Assembly (NCBI RefSeq): GCF_004116405.1
Contig: NZ_SDIC01000011.1
Span: 108,083 to 172,082 of the forward strand
Direction of reading: 5' to 3'
DNA: 64,000 nt
Source: Halegenticoccus tardaugens
GTDB taxonomy: Archaea > Halobacteriota > Halobacteria > Halobacteriales > Haloferacaceae
Under the pieces are notes generated by a model. The model saw only the letters and a program-made list of their open reading frames with translations, had not been told where the DNA came from and searched no databases. A program made the translations under genes and the position numbers. Of the stretch, positions 1-7,931 are shown piece by piece (the stretch's first letter is position 1; every line of letters starts with the position of its first letter).

Positions 1-79
1 GAAGTACGAACCGAGAACGTGGGAGCAGGTCGTCGACGAGACCGTGTACGTGTACGAGACGGTCGTCGACGGGGAGTAG
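1..79 (+). CDS. C-terminal end of a protein entering from the left
   Basis: An open frame runs in from the left edge (codons in phase from base 2) and stops at TAG 77-79. The visible tail is 25 residues and contains TWEQVVDETVYVYE. A W-x-x-V near the end followed by Y residues is reminiscent of GT4-type glycosyltransferase C-termini, but that is only an impression from a short piece. The function cannot be assigned from this window. Confidence 0.6.
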   Translation, partial: KYEPRTWEQVVDETVYVYETVVDGE

Positions 80-134
80 TCGAGACGCGCCGTCGCTTAC
101 GCCTCGACGATCGCGCGAGGCGTCGGGGGCGCGC

Positions 135-476
135 TCACCGGAACACCTGAAACTCGGATACCGCCTCGGGGTGGACGATTCGAAAGCCTCCCTGCGTCAT
201 CGTGACGCCCGGGCTGCGCGCGAGCGATTGATAGGGACTGTCGTCGCGGGCGGACTGGTACGGACTGTCGCTGCTGGCGGACTGGTAGGGGCTGTCGTCG
301 CGGGCGGACTGGTACGGGCTGTCGGCGTCGAGGTCGCGGTCGAACCCCTCCGGGGGAAGGTAGATGCGCTCGCCGGACGCCGAGCGGACGACGACCGCCA
401 CCTCCCGGGAGCCGGAGACGGTGATCTCGGTGCGATCGTCTTCGACGTGTGCCGTACAGTCTAACTCCTCGGTCAT
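135..476 (-). CDS. small haloarchaeal protein with four SPYQS repeats
   Basis: 113-residue acidic protein with no signal peptide or membrane segment. Residues 1-48 are a beta-rich start (EITVSGSREVAVVVRS, then SGERIYLPPE). Residues 52-87 are four consecutive 9-residue units beginning DSPYQS. The end (GGFRIVHPEAVSEFQVFR) has the look of a conserved C-terminal strand. I recall small haloarchaeal proteins of this plan, probably the DUF7510 family, with variable numbers of SPYQS-like units; that assignment is from memory. No biochemical role is known to me. It stands alone, facing away from the transporter genes, with an AT-rich stretch (around 500-510) about 25-30 nt upstream of ATG 476 that could be its promoter. 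Confidence 0.8.
   Translation of the reverse strand: MTEELDCTAHVEDDRTEITVSGSREVAVVVRSASGERIYLPPEGFDRDLDADSPYQSARDDSPYQSASSDSPYQSARDDSPYQSLARSPGVTMTQGGFRIVHPEAVSEFQVFR
216..323 (-). repeat. four 27-bp coding repeats (DSPYQSxxx)
   Basis: Four head-to-tail 27-bp units encode DSPYQSARD, DSPYQSASS, DSPYQSARD and DSPYQSLAR. Units one and three differ by only single bases, so the array is recent or homogenised. It lies in the middle of the 113-aa gene and keeps the frame. Confidence 0.9.
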
Positions 477-479
477 AGA

Positions 480-882
480 GAGTGTGAGCCGCGTCGCTAC
501 TTAGTTTTCCCGCACGTTCGCGAACGGATCAGGCCGGGCGGATCCAACCAGCTGAAACGGATGGATATCATTCACAAACGTTCACGAACGCGTATCCGTC
601 GAGTACTCGACGCCGAAACCGTCCCAACGGTTTCGTTGTCTCGACGCTTTCGTTCGCCAGTACGTACGTGACCCGTGGGATAAGAATCCGATAAGTTACG
701 AATATCATTGAATGATCGTTTCAGAGCCTTTTTTACGGTTCGGTCCCGCCGTGCAATCGGGTTCCGCCAACAAGGCTGAATAACGGGGCACGTGAATCCA
801 CGCGACGAAGCGGACGGCGCGAATACGGGACGGCGGGTCGAACAGACGACAAACGCTCGGTCATCGGTACGTAATACGTGAC
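480..882. other. gene-free divergent region rich in inverted repeats
   Basis: No convincing gene is seen here. It separates a minus-strand gene from a plus-strand gene and holds four exact symmetric elements: a 16-bp palindrome at 597-612 (CGTCGAGTACTCGACG), a 9-bp stem with CCCA loop at 614-635, ATCATT-G-AATGAT at 704-716, and ACGTA-A-TACGT at 869-879 ending 4 nt before ATG 883. The last could act as an operator or 5' UTR element for the permease. A T6 run lies near 728-733. The inverted repeats are seen directly; their function is inferred. Confidence 0.6.
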
Positions 883-2265
883 ATGACGGACGATCCCTTC
901 GGTCAGAATCGGAATCGGCTCGGATGGTGGATACTCACGATCGCCCTGCTCGCGGTGCTGCTCTACGTCGGGTTCGCGTTCCTCGGGACGTTCGTGCTCG
1001 GTCTGTTCGTCTACTACGCGACGCGTCCCGTGTACGAGCGGATCGACGAGCGAATCCGCCCGCGAAGCCTGCGCGTGTTCCTCGCGCTGTTTCTCGTCGC
1101 GCTCCCCGTGCTCGTGCTCATCGCGTACACGGTCGCCGTCGGCGTCCGCGAGTTCGCGACGATCGCCGGAACCGACATCGAGAGCTACCAGCGGTTCGTC
1201 CAGCCGTACGTCGATCTCTCGGCGGCGAGCGACCCCCAGCGGTTGCTCTCGTCGATCCGGAGCGGCTCCGGACAGTTCGGCGACATCGGGAACACCGACA
1301 CCGCCCAGCGCGTCCTCGAAGCCGCCGGCTCGTACCTCGGGGCGCTCGTGTCGGGGCTTCTCCAGCTCTTTATCGCCTTCACGTTCGCCTTCTACCTCCT
1401 CCGCGACGACCACAGGCTCGCCGCCTGGGTGCGGGCGGCCGTCAACGACGAAAACGACGTGCTGTACGCGTACGGGAAGGCGGTCGACCGGGACCTGAAG
1501 ACGATCTACTTCGGCAACATCCTGAACGCCTTCGTCGTCGCGGTGGTCGCGGCCCTCTCGTACAGCCTCCTCGATCTCGTCGCGCCGCCCGGACTCTCGA
1601 TCCCGGTCTCCGCCCTCCTCGGCCTCCTCACCGGGGCGGCGAGCCTCATCCCCGTCGTCGGGATGAAACTCGTGTACGTTCCCGTCGCTGCCTACCTCTT
1701 CGCGCTCGCGCTGTTGAACGACCCGGGCTCGATCTGGTATCCCGTCACCTTCCTCGCCGTCGCGCTCGTCGTGATCGACGGGGTGACCGAGATCCTCCTG
1801 CGTCCGTACATCTCCGGGCGGAACCTCCACGTCGGGATGGTGCTCTTCGCGTACATCATCGGCCCGATCCTCTTCGGGTGGTACGGCCTGTTCCTCGGGC
1901 CGCTCCTGCTCGTGTTGATCGTCCACCTCGCGCGGATCGTCGTTCCCGACCTCCTCGGCGGAACGCCGCTCACGCCGACGGCGCTCGGTGCGGATCCGAT
2001 CCCGGATCTCAACGGCGACGCCGACGTCGAGGGTGGCGATGGGATCGACGACGCTGCGGACGACCGGAGCGACGCGGCTGATGCGGTGAACGCGGACGGC
2101 GCGGGTGCGCCGGACGGACCGACGGCGGAGCCGGACCGAGAATCGGCCTCGGACCGAGACGAACGAGTCGCGGAAGGGGGGTCGCAGGCGTCCGTGGACG
2201 GCGAAGAAGTCGACGACGCGAGCGATCCCGCGTCCGAGGGGACGTCCGACGAAACGACTCGGTAG
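883..2265 (+). CDS. AI-2E family (PerM-like) membrane transporter
   Basis: 460-residue polytopic protein of the AI-2E transporter (UPF0118/PerM) family. Two helices lie at about 15-50 and a third at 63-87. A periplasm-type domain spans about 90-150, and a bundle of helices fills about 150-345, including the region reading TGAASLIPVVG that fits the family signature. From about residue 365 the chain becomes a hydrophilic, highly acidic Ala/Asp/Gly tail of about 95 residues that is not part of the family core. Family members export small solutes or ions, and haloarchaeal substrates are unknown. ATG 883 is the start because the first helix follows at once. The 11-bp palindrome at 869-879 lies just upstream. 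Confidence 0.85.
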   Translation: MTDDPFGQNRNRLGWWILTIALLAVLLYVGFAFLGTFVLGLFVYYATRPVYERIDERIRPRSLRVFLALFLVALPVLVLIAYTVAVGVREFATIAGTDIESYQRFVQPYVDLSAASDPQRLLSSIRSGSGQFGDIGNTDTAQRVLEAAGSYLGALVSGLLQLFIAFTFAFYLLRDDHRLAAWVRAAVNDENDVLYAYGKAVDRDLKTIYFGNILNAFVVAVVAALSYSLLDLVAPPGLSIPVSALLGLLTGAASLIPVVGMKLVYVPVAAYLFALALLNDPGSIWYPVTFLAVALVVIDGVTEILLRPYISGRNLHVGMVLFAYIIGPILFGWYGLFLGPLLLVLIVHLARIVVPDLLGGTPLTPTALGADPIPDLNGDADVEGGDGIDDAADDRSDAADAVNADGAGAPDGPTAEPDRESASDRDERVAEGGSQASVDGEEVDDASDPASEGTSDETTR

Positions 2266-2373
2266 TCCGAACGTCGACGCGGTCGCCCGCCCGTCGACGA
2301 GCGCCGAGCGCCCGATCGCGGCGACCGCCGGCCCGGCGGCAACGCTAACCTCGACGCCGACCTCAACGTCGGC

Positions 2374-3576
2374 ATGGGAGCGTTCGGCGGGTGGCTTCGG
2401 CCGCCGCGACTGCGAAGCGGCGCGGACGGGGAGACGGACCGGCACGCGACGTGGCTCGAACTCTTCTTCGACCTCGTGTTCGTCGTCGCGGTCGCACAAC
2501 TCGCGTACGTCCTGGCCGGCGACGTGACGCCGACGGGCGCGCTCCGGTTCGTCGCGCTGTTCGTGCCGGTGTGGTGGGCGTGGATCGGCTCGACGTTCTA
2601 CGCGACGCGCTTCGACACCGACGACGTGGAGTACCGCCTCCTCACCGCCGTCGAGATGTTCGGCGTCGTCGCGCTGGCGGTCAACATCCCCGACGGGTTC
2701 GGAGCGTCGTCGAGCGGCTTCGCGCTGGCGTACGCCGGGATTCGCGGCGTCCTCGTGTTCAAGTACTACCGGGCGGTGCGGCACGTCCCCGAGGCCCGCC
2801 CGCTCACGACGCGCTTCGCTCGGGGGTTCGGACTCGCCGCCCTCGTCTGGTTCGTTTCGGCGTTCGTGCCGCCACCCTTCCGGTTCCTCCTCTGGGCGCT
2901 CGGGCTCGCGATCGACTTCGGGACGCCCATCACGGCGGGCACCCTCCACGCCGAACTCCCGCCCCATCCCTCGCACCTGCCCGAGCGGTTCGGCCTGTTC
3001 ACGATCATCGTTCTCGGGGAAGCCATCATCGGTGTGGTCTCCGGCATCGCCGCGCAGGAGTGGACCGCGGCGTCGGTGCTGGTCGGCGCGTTCGGGACGG
3101 CGATCGCCTTCTGTCTCTGGTGGATCTACTTCGACGACCACGACGGCTCCGCGGTCCGAGCGGCGCAGGCGGAGGGTCGCATCTGGACGTACCAGGCGTG
3201 GCTCTACCTCCACCTGCCGCTCGTCGTCGGGCTCACCGCAGCCGGGGTGGGCGTGCTCCGCGTCCTCACGGGCGATCTGTCGACGCCGCTGCCGGCAGCG
3301 GAGCGATGGCTGCTCTGCGGGTCGCTCGCGCTGTGTCTCGTCGCCATGGGACTCCTCCACCGGACGACGCTCGCGTGCGCCGGGCGACGCGCCGCGCGGA
3401 GGAACGGGGTCGCCTCGCGGTTCGGCACCGGCGCGCTGATCGTCGCCGTCGCCGCCGTCGGCGCGGAACTCCCGGCCGTCGTCCTGGTCGGTCTGCTCGC
3501 GATCGCGTGCGCCGCGCAGGTCGGCGTCGACCTCCGGGCTCGCGGTCCCGACTCGTTCCCGTCGGAGGCGGATTGA
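2374..3576 (+). CDS. low temperature requirement protein A (LtrA) family membrane protein
   Basis: 400 residues with about ten hydrophobic segments. The N-terminus carries the LtrA hallmark RHATWLELFFDLVFVVAVAQ (from about residue 23), with Glu29 and Asp33 inside the first helix, and a second conserved stretch ERFGLFTIIVLGEAIIGVV at about 205. The family was named for a Listeria cold-growth gene; no transport substrate is established, so the role stays open. The gene starts about 110 nt after the AI-2E-type permease in the same direction, so the two may be co-transcribed. Length matches the family. Confidence 0.87.
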   Translation: MGAFGGWLRPPRLRSGADGETDRHATWLELFFDLVFVVAVAQLAYVLAGDVTPTGALRFVALFVPVWWAWIGSTFYATRFDTDDVEYRLLTAVEMFGVVALAVNIPDGFGASSSGFALAYAGIRGVLVFKYYRAVRHVPEARPLTTRFARGFGLAALVWFVSAFVPPPFRFLLWALGLAIDFGTPITAGTLHAELPPHPSHLPERFGLFTIIVLGEAIIGVVSGIAAQEWTAASVLVGAFGTAIAFCLWWIYFDDHDGSAVRAAQAEGRIWTYQAWLYLHLPLVVGLTAAGVGVLRVLTGDLSTPLPAAERWLLCGSLALCLVAMGLLHRTTLACAGRRAARRNGVASRFGTGALIVAVAAVGAELPAVVLVGLLAIACAAQVGVDLRARGPDSFPSEAD

Positions 3577-3632
3577 TCCCCCTCGTCGCGCGAACCGCGT
3601 GCAACGCTTTTTAACGGAAGAGGGCCAACGGC

Positions 3633-4925
3633 ATGGTGATGCAGGTAGACGACCATGCCGAGGAACTCGCCTCCGACCTCGGCGTAGACAAGGAGGAGGT
3701 CAAACGCGACCTACAGAACCTACTGCAGTACAGCGTCCCCATCGAGGAAGCGAAACAGAGCGTCCGACGCAAGCACGGCGGCGGGGGCGGCGGGAGCGCC
3801 GCCCCGACGACGAAGGACGTCGCGGACGTGACGCCAGACGGCGGCAACGTCACCGTCACCGCGCGCGTGCTCACCGTCGGCGAACGCTCCATCCGCTACC
3901 AGGGCGAAGAGCGCGTCATCCGGGAGGGCGAACTCGCCGACGCCACGGGGAAGATCTCCTACACGGCGTGGCAGGACTTCGGCTTCGAGCCGGGGGACTC
4001 GGTCACCGTCGGCAACGCCTCCGTCCGCGAGTGGGATGGCAAGCCCGAGCTCAACCTCGGCGAGAGCACCTCCGTCGCGATGGAGGCGGAGCCGGTCGAG
4101 GTCGAGTACGACGTCGGCGGCGACTCGACGCTCCTCGACCTCGAACCGGGCGACCGCGGCCGAAACGTCGAGGTCCGGGTACTGGAGGTCGAACGGCGGA
4201 CCATCGACGGCCGCGACGGCGAGACGGAGATCCTCTCCGGCGTCCTCGCCGACGGCACGGCGCGGCTTCCCTTCACCGACTGGGACCCCCGCGACGAGGT
4301 GGTCGAGGGGGCCGACCTGCGCTTCGAAAACGTGTACGTCCGCGAATTCCGCGGCGTCCCATCCGTGAACCTCTCGGAGTTCACGACCGTTTCTGTGCTC
4401 TCGGAGCCGGTCGCGGTCCGCGACTCGGCACCCCGCCTGTCCGTCGCGGCGGCCGTCGGCAGCGGCGGCATGTTCGACGTGGAACTCGTCGGCAACGTCC
4501 TCGAAGTCCGCGACGGATCCGGGCTCATCGAGCGCTGCCCGGAGTGCGGACGCGTCATCCAGAACGGCCAGTGTCGGAGTCACGGGGCGGTCGACGGCGA
4601 GGACGACCTCCGGGTGAAGGCGATCTTCGACGACGGCACTGACACCGTCACGGTCGTCCTCGACGACGGCCTCACCGAGGAGGTGTACGGCGGGACCCTC
4701 GCGGACGCCAAGGAGGCGGCCCGCGAGGCGATGAACAAGGAGGTCGTCACCGACGACGTCGCCGAGACGCTCGTCGGTCGGGAGTTCCGCGTCCGCGGCA
4801 ACCTCTCGGTCGACGAGTACGGCGCGAACCTCGACGCGACGGAGTTCGAGGAGACCGAGGACGACCCGGCTGAGCGGGCGCGCGACGCGCTCGACTCGGT
4901 CGGCGACGAGGGGGTGAGCGCGTGA
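3633..4925 (+). CDS. rpa1: replication protein A, three-OB-fold ssDNA-binding protein (RPA1)
   Basis: 430 residues. It binds and protects single-stranded DNA in replication and repair. A short helical N-terminus is followed by three OB-fold repeats at about 60-150, 170-270 and 285-400. Repeats one and two share the pattern V-x-GER-x-IRYQGE / V-ERRTIDGRDGE and end in conserved VNLSEFT/LNLGEST blocks. The third contains a zinc motif C302-x2-C305-x8-C314-x2-H317. Three OB folds plus zinc finger and about 430 aa match Haloferax RPA1 rather than the shorter RPA3. The stop overlaps the GTG start of the next gene by four bases, and the order rpa1-rpap1-rpe is the known haloarchaeal operon. ATG 3633 is preceded by the AT-rich box CGCTTTTTAAC at 3605-3615, a suitable promoter element. 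Confidence 0.95.
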   Translation: MVMQVDDHAEELASDLGVDKEEVKRDLQNLLQYSVPIEEAKQSVRRKHGGGGGGSAAPTTKDVADVTPDGGNVTVTARVLTVGERSIRYQGEERVIREGELADATGKISYTAWQDFGFEPGDSVTVGNASVREWDGKPELNLGESTSVAMEAEPVEVEYDVGGDSTLLDLEPGDRGRNVEVRVLEVERRTIDGRDGETEILSGVLADGTARLPFTDWDPRDEVVEGADLRFENVYVREFRGVPSVNLSEFTTVSVLSEPVAVRDSAPRLSVAAAVGSGGMFDVELVGNVLEVRDGSGLIERCPECGRVIQNGQCRSHGAVDGEDDLRVKAIFDDGTDTVTVVLDDGLTEEVYGGTLADAKEAAREAMNKEVVTDDVAETLVGREFRVRGNLSVDEYGANLDATEFEETEDDPAERARDALDSVGDEGVSA

Positions 4926-6514
4926 GCGCCGACGACGGCGGTCCGGGACGCCGGGAGGTGGCCTACCGCCTCTTCGCCGCCGAGTACGACGACGCCTCGC
5001 TGTCGTACTCCGAGAGCGACGAGGAGCGCGCGCCGAATTACGTCGTCACGCCGACGGGACTGCGCGTGAACCGCCTGTTCGCGGTCGGCGTCCTGACGGA
5101 GGTCGAACGCGTGAACGACGACGTGCTCCGCGGCCGGATCGCCGATCCGACCGGTGCGTTCGTCACCTACGCCGGGCAGTACCAGCCCGACGCCGCTGCG
5201 TTCTTCGAGCGGACGGCCCCGCCGGCGTTCGTCTCGCTGACGGGGAAGGCGCGGACCTTCGAGCCGGAGGACTCCGACCGCGTCTACACGTCCGTCAGGC
5301 CGGAGAGCGTCAACGTCGTCGACGCCGACACGCGCGATCGGTGGGTCGTCTCGACGGCCGAGGCGACGCTCCGCCGGGTGGGCGTCTTCGCCGAGGCGCT
5401 CGAAACGGACGTGCGCGGCGACGACCTCCGAGAGGCGCTGCTCGAAAGCGGCGCGAATCCCGCGCTCGCCGCCGGAATTCCGCTCGCCATCGACCACTAC
5501 GGGACGACGACAGCGTACCTCGAAGCGGTCCGACGGCTCGCGGTCGACGCGCTCGAAGTCGTCGCCGGCGACCGGGATGGGGTCAGGCCGCTCGATCTCG
5601 CGCCCGGCGAGGGCGGCGAGGCGACGCTCGGGCCGCTCCCCGGCGACGGCTTCGAGATCGACGCGGGCGCGGCGACAGAAGAGCGGGCGGCCGTCGCAAC
5701 GACGGACGCGACTTCCGAGCCGGAATCGGCGAGGATGAGGGACTCAACGGAGTCGGCAGAATCGGCGGAAGCGGCGGCGAACGACGACGTCTCGACCGAC
5801 GAAGCAGAGGCCGAGGCGACGTCCGCGTCCGACGCCGACGGCGATCTCTCCGATAGAGAGGCCGGTTCGACTCCCGATCTCTCCGGCGACGAGACGGATT
5901 CGACCTCTGCACTCGGCGATTTCGACGACGACTCGACGTCCGATCTCTCCGGCGATGAAGCCGGTTCGACTCCCGATCTCTCCGGCGACAGTGCCGGTTC
6001 GACTACCAACGTCGACGAGTTGGACGAGGAGGGCCTCTACGAACTGGACGAGGAAGAACGCCGCGAGGTCGAAGAGGAGTTCGGAACGGAGTTCACCACC
6101 GGTTCGTCCGTCGACGCGCCCGGCGAGGCCGGAATCGACGTCCCCGACGCCGACGAACTCGCGGACGAAACGAACGAGACGAACGGTGCCGAGGGAGACC
6201 CCGCCGGATCGTCGACGGACGAACCCGCCGCCGCGTCGACGGACGAATCGACCGGGTCCGAACCGGAGTCGGAGTCGGAACCGGAAACGGAGCCCAAATC
6301 CGACCCGGAGGCTGCCGACGTCAACCTCGAAGCTGCGGCCGTCGCGACGATGGAGGAGTTGGACGCGGGCGACGGCGCAGAGCGCGATCGGGTCGTCGCC
6401 GCCGTCGTCGACGAGCACGGCGCGGACCCCGACGCGGTCGAGGACGCGATCCAGGACGCGCTGATGAGCGGCCAGTGCTACGAACCGGACGAGGGGCGCC
6501 TCAAGGCGATCTGA
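4922..6514 (+). CDS. rpap1: RPA-associated protein RPAP1 (COG3390)
   Basis: 530 residues, GTG start overlapping the rpa1 stop (GTGA). It is the partner that co-purifies with RPA1 in Haloferax. Residues 1-230 are the conserved domain (REVAYRLFAAEYDDA, then an OB-like region with GRIADPTGAFVTYAGQYQP). Residues about 400-455 and 475-530 are acidic and helical, the last resembling a small winged-helix end (EELDAGDGAERDRVVAAVVD). Between them is a long Asp/Glu/Ser/Thr-rich linker (about 250-455) containing duplicated STPDLSGD segments. That linker makes the protein much longer than the core needs. It probably acts with RPA1 on ssDNA, with the linker as a flexible tether or protein-binding tail (inference). 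Confidence 0.92.
   Translation: MSADDGGPGRREVAYRLFAAEYDDASLSYSESDEERAPNYVVTPTGLRVNRLFAVGVLTEVERVNDDVLRGRIADPTGAFVTYAGQYQPDAAAFFERTAPPAFVSLTGKARTFEPEDSDRVYTSVRPESVNVVDADTRDRWVVSTAEATLRRVGVFAEALETDVRGDDLREALLESGANPALAAGIPLAIDHYGTTTAYLEAVRRLAVDALEVVAGDRDGVRPLDLAPGEGGEATLGPLPGDGFEIDAGAATEERAAVATTDATSEPESARMRDSTESAESAEAAANDDVSTDEAEAEATSASDADGDLSDREAGSTPDLSGDETDSTSALGDFDDDSTSDLSGDEAGSTPDLSGDSAGSTTNVDELDEEGLYELDEEERREVEEEFGTEFTTGSSVDAPGEAGIDVPDADELADETNETNGAEGDPAGSSTDEPAAASTDESTGSEPESESEPETEPKSDPEAADVNLEAAAVATMEELDAGDGAERDRVVAAVVDEHGADPDAVEDAIQDALMSGQCYEPDEGRLKAI
5861..5989 (+). repeat. two identical 30-bp direct repeats in the rpap1 linker
   Basis: The same 30 bases occur at 5861-5890 and 5960-5989, 99 bp apart (33 codons, frame kept). 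Both encode AGSTPDLSGD. A shorter third match (SDLSGDE) lies between them near 5938-5955. Identity at the DNA level, not only the protein level, points to a recent in-frame duplication in the acidic linker. Confidence 0.88.
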
Positions 6515-7311
6515 TGGCGACGGTCGAGCCGGTTCCCGGCGAACCGGCTGCCGTCGCCGAACCCTCGGCGCTGGAGGGCGAGGGAGGAGAGGGCGACGAC
6601 GCGGAGCGCGCGCTCGTGATCGCGGACTACCACGCCGGCATCGAGGCCGCCCTCCGCTACGAGCGCGGCGTCGAACTGGCGAGCAACGCCGACCGCCGAC
6701 GCGAGCGACTGCTCTCGCTCCTCGATCGGACCGGCGCGGATCGCGTGATCGTCCTCGGCGACCTCGGCCACCGCATCGGCGAGCCGAAGGGCGCAGAGCG
6801 CGAGGAACTCGCGGCGCTCGTCGACGCCGTGACCGAGCGCGTTCCGCTGACGCTCGTCAAGGGGAACCACGACGGCGCCGTCGCGGAGGCGTTCGGCGAC
6901 CGGATCGACGTGACGCCGGGCGACGGCGCGCGGTTCGGCGACGTGGGGGTTCTCCACGGCCACACGTGGCCCGCGGCGGACGTGCTCGCGGCCCGGACGG
7001 TCTGCGTCGGACACGAACACCCGGCGGTGAAACTGACCGACGTCGTCGGCGGCAGTCGCGTCGAACCGGCGTGGCTCCGCGGATCCCTCCGACGTGACGC
7101 GTTCGCGGACGCGCTCGGCGTCGGCGCGTCCGCGCTGGCGTGGAACGATCCGGAGCTCGTCGTGTTCCCCGCGTTCAACGAGCGCTCCGGCGGGACGTGG
7201 ATCAACGTCGACGGACAGGGCTTCCTTTCGCCGTTTCTCCCGGACGGGCTCGCCGACGGGGAGGCGTACCTGCTCGACGGGACGCGGCTCGGTGACTACC
7301 GGACCGTGTGA
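6514..7311 (+). CDS. rpe: RPA-associated calcineurin-like phosphoesterase (Rpe)
   Basis: 265-residue metallophosphoesterase. Metal-binding motifs are in the expected order: D38-x-H40 (VIADYHAG), GD in VLGDLGHRIG, GNHD in KGNHDG, then GHEHP and LHGHTW histidines. This is the third gene of the rpa1 operon in haloarchaea, and its ATG overlaps the rpap1 TGA by one base (TGATG). An open frame extends further upstream inside rpap1, but ATG 6514 is the natural start by overlap and alignment. The family includes nucleases and phosphodiesterases. Acting on nucleic-acid ends during repair is plausible, but the substrate is unproved. Confidence 0.92.
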   Translation: MATVEPVPGEPAAVAEPSALEGEGGEGDDAERALVIADYHAGIEAALRYERGVELASNADRRRERLLSLLDRTGADRVIVLGDLGHRIGEPKGAEREELAALVDAVTERVPLTLVKGNHDGAVAEAFGDRIDVTPGDGARFGDVGVLHGHTWPAADVLAARTVCVGHEHPAVKLTDVVGGSRVEPAWLRGSLRRDAFADALGVGASALAWNDPELVVFPAFNERSGGTWINVDGQGFLSPFLPDGLADGEAYLLDGTRLGDYRTV

Positions 7312-7388
7312 GCTCCGTCGGCCGTCCCCCGTCGGCCGTCCCTCGTCGATCACCCGCCGTCGATCGTTCCCTCTGTCCGTTCCCCCGT

Positions 7389-7688
7389 TCACCGCGGGGC
7401 TGTTCCGACGACCACGGCGTCGATGACCTCCCCGACCGGCGCCCAGTCTTCGGTCGGCTCTTCCAGCGTCGATCGCTGGAGGTGCGCCGCGTGCCACCCG
7501 TCCGCCAGCCGGTTCGCCGTCACCTTCAGCCTGCCGTCGAGCGCGGCCGATTCGAGGGCGACGCGGAGCCGTTCGTCGGGCACGCGATCGACGTCGTCGA
7601 CGCGCGCTTCGACCGTGTCGCCGGTGTCGAGCGTGAGCCGCACCGTGTCGAAAGGTCGCAGTCGAAGGAGTACGGCCATTACCGACAT
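7389..7688 (-). CDS. conserved haloarchaeal hypothetical protein
   Basis: 99 residues (95 if the second Met is used), acidic and soluble, beginning LLRLRPFDTVRLTLDTGDTVEARVDDV. The pattern of short strands (DTVRLTLDTG, RLRVALESAAL, GRLKVTANRL) suggests a small beta barrel. I do not recognise a named function. It is convergent with rpe and divergent from the helicase gene; base composition matches its neighbours. Confidence 0.7.
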   Translation of the reverse strand: MSVMAVLLRLRPFDTVRLTLDTGDTVEARVDDVDRVPDERLRVALESAALDGRLKVTANRLADGWHAAHLQRSTLEEPTEDWAPVGEVIDAVVVGTAPR

Positions 7689-7931
7689 GCTAACCGAGCG
7701 GCACGACGCCGCGGGGCATCAATCTCCAGATCGGTTCGGTCGCACCGAACGAAGCCACGGCGACTGCCGACCGCGAACGGATCGCAAATGTCGCTCCACT
7801 CACGGTCCGGCCGCAATCCGACCGGTGGCGAACGCACCCGGCGACATCATCACGGGGGTGTTCGGTCCCGAGAGGCGCGCTCGCGCGTCGAGAGCGGTGT
7901 CCTTAATCCGCTCGCGCCGGTAGGGGAGACG

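Noticed and set aside
733..3360. 875-codon minus-strand open frame over the AI-2E and LtrA genes
   Set aside because: Extremely Arg/Glu/Asp-rich low-complexity translation, a GC-skew shadow of the two real membrane-protein genes.
6475..6513. Longer N-terminus for the phosphoesterase
   Set aside because: The added residues overlap the end of rpap1; TGATG overlap and family alignment favour 6514.
7308..7931. Open frame extending the helicase gene 200 codons upstream
   Set aside because: It crosses the minus-strand gene at 7389-7688, shows no helicase similarity and is Arg/Ser-rich, typical of an antisense shadow in GC-rich DNA.
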